DNA of 39,416 nt from Bacteroidales bacterium (lineage in GTDB: Bacteria; Bacteroidota; Bacteroidia; Bacteroidales; UBA932), in the NCBI GenBank assembly GCA_016293535.1, contig JAEDEB010000015.1:1-39416 (forward strand), written 5' to 3'. The notes beneath the pieces were generated by a model, which searched no databases, had not been told where the DNA came from, and saw only the letters and a program-made list of their open reading frames with translations. Shown piece after piece: positions 1 to 6,992 of this stretch (the first letter of the stretch is position 1; each line of letters begins with the position of its first letter). Made by a program: the position numbers and the translations under genes.

Positions 1-53
1 AGAGCACCTGACTGTTAATCAGGGGGTCGTAGGTTCAAGTCCTACTTGAGGAG
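1..53 (+). tRNA. tRNA-Asn (GTT), 5' part outside window
   Basis: The anticodon stem CCTGA/TCAGG (7-11 and 19-23) closes a seven-base loop with anticodon GTT at 14-16, which reads Asn codons. The T arm GTAGG/CCTAC (29-33, 41-45) carries the loop TTCAAGT, and the acceptor 3' strand TTGAGGA runs 46-52 with discriminator G53. The acceptor 5' strand and most of the D arm lie before position 1, so the gene is cut by the window edge. The bases after the discriminator are CA, so the CCA end is probably added enzymatically. Confidence 0.95.
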
Positions 54-61
54 CAGAAATT

Positions 62-107
62 AAAGCACTGATCATCAGCAACTTACTGAATCAGTGCTTT
101 TGTTTTT
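62..107 (+). terminator. Rho-independent terminator after tRNA-Asn
   Basis: A perfect 11-bp inverted repeat, AAAGCACTGAT (62-72) and its complement (90-100), is followed by TGTTTTTT. It lies 9 bases after the tRNA body and points the same way, so it is most simply the terminator of the tRNA-Asn transcript. Confidence 0.8.
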
Positions 108-141
108 TACCACAAAATCGAATAAAAACGGCTTTGTTTCT

Positions 142-206
142 TGCACAAAACCGCACAATTCTGCACAAAAAGTCTGCAAATAGTCTGCAAATAGTCTGCA
201 AGACTT
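142..206. repeat. 11-bp tandem repeats between tRNA-Asn and TBDR; possible TBDR terminator
   Basis: AGTCTGCAAAT occurs at 171-181 and 182-192 and starts again at 193. Upstream to about 142 the sequence continues as degenerate units of similar length (TGCACAAAA). On the minus strand, AAGTCT (206-201) can pair with AGACTT, which runs into five T (175-167). The block may therefore act as a weak terminator for the minus-strand receptor gene ending at 216. Too short and too regular for a CRISPR array. Confidence 0.45.
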
Positions 207-215
207 CTCTGTATC

Positions 216-2663
216 TCAGAGACGGAGACGGATACCAAAGTTGAGGTTGCGGCCGTCGGCCCAGTAGCCGGTAAAAGTGTCCCGGCTGTGGTCGGAGCCA
301 TCCTTGCTGCGCTCTATGTAAGTGGCGTCGAGAATGTTGTTGACATTGAGAAACAGCACGATGCCGAGACGGCGGACAGAACCGGTCCAACTGACACCCG
401 CATTGAGCAGGTGGTATGAAGGGATGCGGTACGAATCCCGGCGATCATCGGGGTTTGTGCGCGACACCGGGTCGAAGTCAGCCCAGAAGCGGTCGTTCCA
501 GGACCAGTCCGCACGGATATCCAGGCCCGGAGTCAACCCAAGTCGGAGGGATGCGCCAATCTGAGTCTGCGGAGCATCGCCGACATGAAGCCCGTCGGCA
601 TAAACATTCACATTCCCGACCGGGGACATGGTCACGGGGTCGTATATCGTCGCTGTAACGTCATTCTTCCAGCGCCAGTCGCCTACCGACGCAAAGGCAT
701 CCACCCGTATGAACCGTTCATATGCATACCAGACATCCGCTTCGAAACCGTAGTGGAATGCATCCAAACCCTTGACCATATATTTCACGGGATCCTCCTC
801 TATGCTACTGTACGGCGACGACAGGAGAGTCTTGTTCTTCCATAGCACCGCATATCCGGTAATTTCCGCGCCGAAACCGTTCATCGCCAGGCGGTAACCT
901 ATCTCAGCGAGGGTATTGCTCTCGTTGGCGAGGTCGCGCGAAATCTCGTTGTTCCCGTTGGAGAAGAACACATTTGCATACGGTACACGCGAATAGAAGG
1001 CCGCATTCGCATAGAATTTCGAATGTCGCCATGGACGGTAGAGCACCCCGCCCTTCACGCTACCGCCGGCACGCGAGGCCCTGTCGCTCCATTTATCAGC
1101 CGTGGAATAGTTGTACAGGTCCCATCTGCGCAAAGTTGTCGCGCTCAATGATGCACCCAGAGTAAAAACCAGCTGCTTTTCCCGGCCGGCCTTGTAGTGC
1201 GCAAGCGCATATGCGGTGAAATAGTTCTGGCGACGGCCATTGTGAGTGCGCACATAGTCACCTACGCCCTTTATCGGATTGCGTCCGTTCAATCCGGCGA
1301 GGGAGTTGTGCTCATAGTCCTCGAACCAGTAGTCTGCGCCGAGCAGGTCAGTGATACGCTCCTTTTCCCAGGTGTCGTATATCTGCCAATGCACTCCGGC
1401 GTCGAGGTCGGCCCTGTCGGAAAACTCCTTGACCACGTTGGACTTGAGTCCGGCCTGCACATGTCCTGCGAGATAGTCTGTCATGACGTTTACAGCGCGC
1501 CTGCCGTATCCATCCATCTCAGCCGACGCGTTGTTCGCAATCACCGCATCCCAGTCTATCTGTCCCTCGCCCTCCGAGCCTTCCGGAATCACAAAACTCG
1601 AAATGCGGCGCCCGTTGCTCTCCGAATAGTATCCTCCTCCATTTGCAAGGGCGAGGTAAAAGGTATTGAACGCCTTCCACCCGTTGCCTCCGTCAAAGGC
1701 CGAGCCTCCGTCATAGCTGTGGGTGAGTGTAAAATAGGGCTTGAAGTAGTTGTTCCTCGCCGTAGTCCTTTGAAAACGCGTTCCGTCCTCAGCAGTCTGC
1801 CAGCCCCAACTCTTGTTGTAGGAGACTCCATATTTCTCCATCTCCGCATAGGAGAGGCGAACAGAACGCTGCTGATGAGTTTCGGGCGAGCCGAGAGCCG
1901 TGAAGTTGAGTTTATGTCCATGTCTGAAGGACTTTTCCAGGGAAACGAGATACGAACCGGAACTTATGCGGCTGCAGTCCACGAAGGTGCTTCCCCAGTT
2001 GTATGAGCCCATGAGGGAGAGGTTCCATCCGCGGGGAAGGGCACCTGTGGATATGTTTATGAACGCGTTGTTCGCACCGGCTCCGGTATGGAACCAGCCC
2101 GCCTCCGCGCGGAATTCCGGCGACGGTCGCGTGGTCAGTATGTTCACTGTTCCGCCGACTGAATTGTCCGAAAGCATCGAGTTGCCCACACCTTTCTGTA
2201 TCTGAATTGATTCAGTTGCATCCGACAGACCCATCCAGTTGTTCCAGTACATGCTCCCGGACGTAAGGCCGGAAATCGGAATGCCGTTAAGCAGAACGGA
2301 AATGTTCTCCTGCTTGAATCCGCGGATATTGATCTTGGCGTCGCCGAAACTTCCGGTTTCCGACGTTGAATAGACACCCGGAATGTTACGTATCATTTCG
2401 GGGAAGGTTCTGCCGGGTGCATTTTCGCGAAGCTTTTCGTGACTGATATCGGTCAGGCGCAGGGAGGACAGGGCAGCATCAGCGATGCTGGCGGAAATGC
2501 TCGAAGCATCGATTAAGAGACTTGATGTCGTGTCGGCCGGAACCAATGAGGGGTTGGATTCTGCTGCGGGGAGTGAGACTGCAGAAGCTGAAAGTGCGGC
2601 TGCGGGGAGTGAGACTGTCGCAATGAACGACGCCGCCGCAAAGGGTGACAATGATTTAAGCAT
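216..2663 (-). CDS. TonB-dependent outer-membrane receptor, predicted flavin importer
   Basis: An 815-residue TonB-dependent receptor. After the signal peptide (start MLKSLSPFAA, ending in an Ala-rich stretch) comes a plug domain, with EMIRNIPGVYS, KINIRGFKQENISVLLNGIPI and GGTVNILTTRP at about 75-180. The rest is a 22-strand-type barrel ending RNLNFGIRLRL. The frame stays open to 2840, but those 59 codons lie inside the leader RNA, so I start at the ATG at 2663 that begins a normal signal peptide. The substrate assignment rests on the FMN riboswitch in the leader (2749-2921), not on the protein itself: cofactor riboswitches in front of TBDRs usually report the transported cofactor. It has no SusD partner and no inner-membrane transporter beside it. 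TBDR identity is near certain; riboflavin or FMN as substrate is inferred. Confidence 0.93.
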   Translation of the reverse strand: MLKSLSPFAAASFIATVSLPAAALSASAVSLPAAESNPSLVPADTTSSLLIDASSISASIADAALSSLRLTDISHEKLRENAPGRTFPEMIRNIPGVYSTSETGSFGDAKINIRGFKQENISVLLNGIPISGLTSGSMYWNNWMGLSDATESIQIQKGVGNSMLSDNSVGGTVNILTTRPSPEFRAEAGWFHTGAGANNAFINISTGALPRGWNLSLMGSYNWGSTFVDCSRISSGSYLVSLEKSFRHGHKLNFTALGSPETHQQRSVRLSYAEMEKYGVSYNKSWGWQTAEDGTRFQRTTARNNYFKPYFTLTHSYDGGSAFDGGNGWKAFNTFYLALANGGGYYSESNGRRISSFVIPEGSEGEGQIDWDAVIANNASAEMDGYGRRAVNVMTDYLAGHVQAGLKSNVVKEFSDRADLDAGVHWQIYDTWEKERITDLLGADYWFEDYEHNSLAGLNGRNPIKGVGDYVRTHNGRRQNYFTAYALAHYKAGREKQLVFTLGASLSATTLRRWDLYNYSTADKWSDRASRAGGSVKGGVLYRPWRHSKFYANAAFYSRVPYANVFFSNGNNEISRDLANESNTLAEIGYRLAMNGFGAEITGYAVLWKNKTLLSSPYSSIEEDPVKYMVKGLDAFHYGFEADVWYAYERFIRVDAFASVGDWRWKNDVTATIYDPVTMSPVGNVNVYADGLHVGDAPQTQIGASLRLGLTPGLDIRADWSWNDRFWADFDPVSRTNPDDRRDSYRIPSYHLLNAGVSWTGSVRRLGIVLFLNVNNILDATYIERSKDGSDHSRDTFTGYWADGRNLNFGIRLRL

Positions 2664-2748
2664 AGTCAGTTTGTAAGTTTGAGTGAAACAATAAACTACA
2701 AATCTGACAGGGTATGTTCCCCCGCCGGCAAGTGCCGTGAAGGGGTTC

Positions 2749-2921
2749 ATCTTCTTCCATCCGGACTTTCGCAGTCTTGCAGAAATACTCCTGACAAGGC
2801 TGCCATACCGTCGGTGCCGTAGTTTCAACGGCTCAGCCATAAGCGGAATAATGTTGTGAATAGACCACCTATGGGTCGCGGACTATACCGCCGGTTGGGA
2901 CTTTCACCCGACCCTGAAGAT
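2749..2921 (-). promoter_or_regulatory. FMN riboswitch (RFN element)
   Basis: Read on the minus strand, the leader contains the RFN landmarks in order: P1 ATCTTC (from 2921), the GGGTGAAAGTCCC arm, ACCGGCGGTATAGTCCGCGA, a variable arm, CCGACGGTATGGC, then GAAAGTCCGGATGGAAGAAGAT closing P1 at 2749. These match the conserved core of the FMN aptamer closely. A -7 box (2937-2930) puts the transcript start almost at P1. Between the aptamer and the ATG at 2663 lie a short GC hairpin (about 2722-2738) and no T-run, so control may act on translation or through a weak terminator. FMN binding would be expected to lower receptor synthesis. Confidence 0.93.
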
Positions 2922-2929
2922 TCAGGGCG

Positions 2930-2937
2930 CAAATATA
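2930..2937 (-). promoter_or_regulatory. -7 box of the FMN-riboswitch TBDR promoter
   Basis: TATATTTG on the minus strand (2937 to 2930) matches the Bacteroidota -7 consensus TAnnTTTG and lies about 9 bases before the riboswitch P1. No clear TTTG is found 19-21 bp upstream. Confidence 0.6.
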
Positions 2938-3224
2938 GAAATTTTTTGAAGACTACTGAATCAGCAGGCTTTGTCTTGGATTATGGATAAAGTGGACATA
3001 TTTGCCAAGAAGGTCTTATGAGCAGTCTCCAGCCTTGCAGTCTCCTCAGCAGTAAACAGCGTGACCTGAGGTAAGACCTCCCTTATCAAATTAAAGTAGA
3101 ATGATTCTTGAACTTTGCGTTCATCCACTTCATTTATAAAGTAGGTATCGATATCCAAGGGCATCATCAGATGTGCCTGTGCCGACAAGGAATATCGGGT
3201 CGCCTTTCCTTTTCCCTCATTGAC

Positions 3225-3400
3225 ATACTCCCCGCCATGAAGGACGGAGATTCTCAGGTGGCTAGCGTCCCTTGCGAAGGGTGACCTTCGTCTTACGGGG
3301 ACTCCCTGACGAGGCAATGCCCTGCCTCAGGATATTGGTCGCTGCGTTCGCATCCCTGTCGTGATGCGTTCCGCACTCCGGACAGGTCCAATGCCTGTCA
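3225..3400 (-). ncRNA. Candidate omega-RNA (reRNA) of TnpB
   Basis: By analogy with known TnpB systems, the guide RNA would span the last part of tnpB and the right end of the element, then read into the flank as guide. Seen here: the end hairpin at 3228-3249 (CCGTC pairing with GGCGG across CTTCAT). The 5' limit is a guess. The guide would begin at 3224 with GTCAATGAGG, a piece of the disrupted Fic gene. Confidence 0.4.
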
Positions 3401-4371
3401 CGAAGACTCAGATGTTCATTGACATACTGACATACAGAACAGGTCCTGCTGCTCGGATAGAACCTGTCCACCTTGCGCACCTCGCAGCCGTACTTGACTG
3501 CCGTATGCTCGAGCTTCTGCATGAACGAGCCGAAGGCCAGGTCGGCCATCTTGCGACCCCATAGACGTGACATCCCTGTCAGCTGCAGGTCCTCCACGCA
3601 CATCGTGTCATAGGCACGGCACAGCTCGTGGGCGAGCTTCCACTGCCAGTCGTCACGGCGGTTCGCAATCTCCTCGTGGATGCGGTCAAGGGCGAGCCTC
3701 GCCGCAAGGCGGTGCGCCGAACCTCTTTCGCACTTTGACAAACGCCGTGACGCCTTGCGTAGGTTATTCAGTTCCTGCCTGAGGAACAGCGGATTCTCAA
3801 TCCTCGTCCCGTCGCTCAGGGTGAGGTAGGTCTTCAGTCCGAAGTCCATCCCGACCGATGCACCATCGTGTGTCTTTCGTCGGGGTTGCGCAACCGCATC
3901 GGTGACGATGTACAGGTAGTACTCGCCGAGAGGACTGCGCTTGATCCGGATCTGTTTGACCTGCCCCTCCCAGGGACGGGAATACGAGAACTGGAAGTGC
4001 TGCTTTATGGAATTCAGAACAAGCACGTTGGAGTTCAGCTTGAATCCGCCCTGCTTGTACACTAAGCTTCGGAACTGCTCTGCACGCTTGAACTTCGGCG
4101 GTCTGGCCGACAAGTGCAGAAAGAAACGCTGGTAAGCGGCATCCAGCCGCTCCAATATCTCCTGAACGGTCTGGCTGTGCAGACGGCAGCGGGCGATTCG
4201 GCGGGAAAAATGATGCTTCATCCTAGAACAGGAGCAATACCTGCTTATCAGACGGTAGTAGCGTTTCTGAAGTGCGAGAGCGTGGTTCCAGACAAAACAG
4301 GCCTCGCGCAGCATCGCATCAATCTTGCGGTTGCGCTTTGAACTATAGAGTTTGTACCTGTATGTCAACAT
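3262..4371 (-). CDS. tnpB: TnpB, RNA-guided RuvC-like nuclease of IS200/IS605 elements
   Basis: A 369-residue OrfB/TnpB protein. The N-terminal helical part contains MLREACFVWNHAL. The RuvC-like nuclease follows with intact catalytic positions: Asp176 in GMDFGLK, Glu260 in CVEDLQL and Asp340 in HDRDANAA. A zinc ribbon (Cys311/Cys314 and Cys330/Cys333) sits between motifs II and III. Family members of this type use an RNA copied from the 3' end of the gene and the element end to cut DNA next to a short adjacent motif, which helps keep the element in the genome. The basic tail (SPRKTKVTLRKGR) overlaps the region that would encode this RNA. The ATG at 4371 follows an AT-rich stretch inside the element. 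The gene appears complete and probably functional although it has no tnpA neighbour. Confidence 0.95.
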   Translation of the reverse strand: MLTYRYKLYSSKRNRKIDAMLREACFVWNHALALQKRYYRLISRYCSCSRMKHHFSRRIARCRLHSQTVQEILERLDAAYQRFFLHLSARPPKFKRAEQFRSLVYKQGGFKLNSNVLVLNSIKQHFQFSYSRPWEGQVKQIRIKRSPLGEYYLYIVTDAVAQPRRKTHDGASVGMDFGLKTYLTLSDGTRIENPLFLRQELNNLRKASRRLSKCERGSAHRLAARLALDRIHEEIANRRDDWQWKLAHELCRAYDTMCVEDLQLTGMSRLWGRKMADLAFGSFMQKLEHTAVKYGCEVRKVDRFYPSSRTCSVCQYVNEHLSLRDRHWTCPECGTHHDRDANAATNILRQGIASSGSPRKTKVTLRKGR

Positions 4372-4400
4372 AGTACGAATATACTAAAAACCATTGAATT

Positions 4401-4426
4401 ATGAAAGCGAATGCGGGCGCTTTCAT
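4401..4426 (-). repeat. Left-end hairpin of the tnpB element
   Basis: ATGAAAGCG (4401-4409) and CGCTTTCAT (4418-4426) form a perfect 9-bp inverted repeat around an 8-base loop, 30 bp upstream of the tnpB start and 40 bp inside the inferred element border. Subterminal hairpins are the recognition structures of IS200/IS605 ends. Confidence 0.65.
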
Positions 4427-4653
4427 CCCCCGTCTGAATACTGGTGTTTTCCCGCGCCAAACGCATAACAATATCACCGCTGCGAACACACCCGGCAATG
4501 ATTCTTTTCAGAGTTCTCTCATTAGGAGCCTCCGTCAAACCAGCTGCAATCTCCACCCTGCTTGAAGAGGGATTATAATGCAGGAACTGCAATATTTCTA
4601 CCTGTATAGTCATAGTTATCCTCTTCTATCGGGACAACAATAACACTATTTTT

Positions 4654-4733
4654 CAAATTTACGGGACAAACACGGCGTTTTATGACCCGATTAAAGGCCC
4701 TCTTTGACCCGAATAATATTCTCTATGACCCCA
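4654..4733 (-). promoter_or_regulatory. Fic remnant promoter with three phased GGGTCA repeats
   Basis: On the minus strand TAAATTTG (4661-4654) fits the -7 consensus, 41 bp before the Fic start codon. Upstream, T(C/G)GGGTCA occurs three times (plus-strand TGACCC at 4683, 4705 and 4726), spaced 22 and 21 bp, that is, two helical turns. The nearest copy lies where the -33 element would be. This is the pattern of a multi-site activator or repressor; the cognate protein is unknown and may have been the winged-helix Fic protein itself. Confidence 0.4.
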
Positions 4734-4798
4734 GAGGTTACAGCTGCCATCCGCAGTTCAGATCTGTATCTCGAGGTCACGACATAAAACAATGCTCT

Positions 4799-4844
4799 AT
4801 AATTTGCCACAAGTTGGCATTTGGCTATGTTTGTGGCAAATTAT
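4799..4844. repeat. 14-bp perfect inverted repeat upstream of Fic remnant
   Basis: ATAATTTGCCACAA (4799-4812) is repeated in inverse form at 4831-4844 across an 18-bp spacer. It is AT-rich outside and lies in a gene-free stretch (4614-4994). It could be an operator for a dimeric regulator or an end sequence of a lost small element. No coding sequence is visible around it. Confidence 0.6.
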
Positions 4845-4923
4845 GATAATGTTTCCTCACTCAAGCCCGGGATTTGCCGCACTGCGTGCGCCACTTCCCT
4901 TCCCGCTCGCCGCGGGGGCCCTT

Positions 4924-4994
4924 GCAAAGCAGCATATTATCAAGGAGTCAGCATCGCTTGCGCGATGCTGACTCCTTGATAATATGTGCTTTGC
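4924..4994. repeat. 71-bp near-perfect palindrome abutting the 3' end of tRNA-Ser
   Basis: A 25-bp arm (4933-4957) is exactly complementary to 4962-4986 across the 4-base loop TTGC. After one unpaired G (4932) the pairing resumes with GCAAAGCA (4924-4931) against TGCTTTGC (4987-4994). The palindrome begins on the tRNA discriminator base. No T-run follows on the tRNA strand, so it is not a classical terminator, though it may stop or protect the transcript. It could also be a REP-like element or a trace of integration at the tRNA. Confidence 0.85.
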
Positions 4995-5081
4995 GGAGAG
5001 ATCGGGATTCGAACCCGAGATACCCTTTTGGGGTATACACGCTTTCCAGGCGTGCCTCTTAAGCCACTCGAGCATCTCTCC
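4994..5081 (-). tRNA. tRNA-Ser (GGA)
   Basis: On the minus strand the acceptor GGAGAGA pairs with TCTCTCC, and the anticodon stem CACGC/GCGTG encloses CTGGAAA with anticodon GGA (5047-5045). A long variable arm (TACCCC-AAAA-GGGTA) typical of serine tRNAs is followed by the T loop TTCGAAT. Position 4994 supplies the discriminator G; the CCA end is not fully encoded. Confidence 0.96.
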
Positions 5082-5110
5082 TAAGATTCGTCTCAACTTG
5101 TTTGGAAGCG

Positions 5111-5141
5111 CAAATATAGCGGTTTTTTTGTAAACTCCAAA
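5111..5141 (-). promoter_or_regulatory. Promoter of tRNA-Ser
   Basis: Minus strand TTTG (5141-5138), 19 bp spacer, TATATTTG (5118-5111): an exact match to the Bacteroidota housekeeping promoter. It ends 29 bp before the tRNA 5' end. Confidence 0.85.
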
Positions 5142-5170
5142 CGCCAGGACACTGATCCGCTTGCTGGACA

Positions 5171-5249
5171 AATGTCAGAAACCGCAACAACCTCCTGTCA
5201 TCAAAACCAAAAAGCACACAATGTCAGAAACGGCAGCAGCCTCTTGTCA

Positions 5250-5264
<15 letters not shown>
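5171..5264. repeat. Imperfect 45-bp tandem duplication over the metK 3' end
   Basis: 5171-5215 and 5220-5264 are about 85% identical (both start AATGTCAGAAAC) with period 49. The second copy contains the last four sense codons and stop codon of metK plus about 30 bases after it; the first copy is a diverged duplicate downstream of the gene. Confidence 0.8.
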
Positions 5265-6560
<1,296 letters not shown>

Positions 6561-6625
6561 GCTGTTACAGTTAGGTATTCAATAATATCAAGGTTCGCGA
6601 TGTTTGCTGTACTCGCGGCTTCGCA

Positions 6626-6658
6626 TAAAAAAACTCCGTCATACGGGCGTATGCGGAG
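6626..6658 (-). terminator. Intrinsic terminator (attenuator) in the metK leader
   Basis: On the minus strand CTCCGCATACG (6658-6648) pairs with CGTATGACGGAG with one bulged base, followed by seven T (6633-6627). It lies between the promoter and the metK start, pointing towards metK, so it would end transcription early unless prevented. It sits just downstream of the SAM-II-like element. Confidence 0.8.
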
Positions 6659-6674
6659 CTGCGGTATACCGGGA

Positions 6675-6731
6675 ACCTTGCGGTTTTTAGCATTTTTTAC
6701 CGTGGTTGCAAGCATACAAATCTCTCCACAT
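6675..6731 (-). promoter_or_regulatory. SAM-II-like riboswitch candidate upstream of metK
   Basis: Minus-strand order: stem GTGG, loop with GATTT and GCTTGC, stem CCAC, then TAAAAAATGCTAAAAA and GCAAG, the last able to pair with CTTGC of the loop. This is the H-type pseudoknot layout of the SAM-II aptamer, and the strings GATTT and AAATGCTAAAAA match what I recall of its conserved bases. The stem is short and the second helix differs from the textbook sequence (CC/GG replaced by CTTGC/GCAAG), so I call it a candidate. Position in front of metK and an adjacent terminator fit the role. Confidence 0.5.
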
Positions 6732-6800
6732 ATTTTTCGTCCTTCCGGCCGGCGCCTCGCCAATCACAGCGAGAGCAATCGCGGCGGGATGACGGGACCG

Positions 6801-6831
6801 CAAAGTTAAGTGAAAATTAAGATTATGCAAA
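6801..6831 (-). promoter_or_regulatory. metK: Promoter of metK
   Basis: Minus strand TTTG (6831-6828), 19 bp, TAACTTTG (6808-6801): exact match to the Bacteroidota consensus. Predicted start near 6794 gives a leader of about 235 bases. Confidence 0.85.
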
Positions 6832-6857
6832 GAAATGCATCCCAAATCACCTGCAGG

Positions 6858-6888
6858 TTTTCTATTTCCCTTTCTTTGTTTAAATTTG
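6858..6888 (+). promoter_or_regulatory. Promoter of the nucleic-acid locus (first TBDR)
   Basis: TTTT (6858-6861), 19 bp, TAAATTTG (6881-6888). The -7 box matches exactly and the -33 box has one mismatch. The 5' leader would be about 100 bases, AT-rich, with no recognisable riboswitch. Confidence 0.6.
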
Positions 6889-6992
6889 CACGCGTATTCC
6901 GCAAAGACGGTATTAATATAAATATAAGGTATAGTTCAAAACTCACAGTTCATAAGATAATCTTACGAAACAACAATACTAACAAAACATTT

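Larger units (their letters stand above)
3225..4466 (-). mobile_element. IS200/IS605-superfamily element with tnpB only (IS1341-type)
   Basis: The borders are inferred from where the Fic reading frame resumes: 4467 (left flank on the minus strand, ...ATTGTT) and 3224 (GTCAAT...), with one base of ambiguity. No target duplication is seen, as expected for this superfamily. The left end carries a perfect 9-bp hairpin (4401-4426) and the right end an imperfect hairpin (3228-3249). No tnpA is present, so movement would need a transposase supplied elsewhere. Confidence 0.75.
2961..4613 (-). pseudogene. Fic-family protein remnant, split by a tnpB element and lacking the Fic core
   Basis: Two in-frame pieces flank the transposon. 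The N-terminal piece begins at 4613 (MTIQVEILQFLHYNP) and holds a winged-helix domain of the kind found at the start of many Bacteroidota Fic proteins, up to GDIV (4467). The second piece runs from 3224 (VNEGKGKATRYSLSAQAHL) through NEVDERKVQESFYFNLIREVLP to a stop at 2961. Joining 4467 to 3224 restores one frame reading GDIVVNEGKGKATRYSLS. The restored protein would be only about 137 residues; the Fic catalytic domain (HxFx[D/E]GNxR) is absent and the next bases are the flavin-receptor leader, so the gene had also lost its 3' part. An RBS-like AGAGGA precedes the ATG. The Fic family is recalled from similar proteins and not verified by search. Confidence 0.75.

Noticed and set aside
171..205. 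Possible CRISPR-like repeats
   Set aside because: Units are 11 bp with no spacers and no cas genes nearby.
2664..2840. N-terminal extension of the flavin-receptor frame
   Set aside because: These 59 codons are part of the FMN riboswitch and leader; a normal signal peptide starts at 2663.
4857..5171. Minus-strand frame of 104 codons across the tRNA-Ser region, and a plus-strand frame at 4874-5062
   Set aside because: Both are translations of the tRNA gene and the palindrome; the peptides reflect tRNA sequence and not a protein.
6810..6992. N-terminal extension of the Oar-like receptor
   Set aside because: Overlaps the promoter and leader; the ATG at 6993 begins a typical signal peptide.
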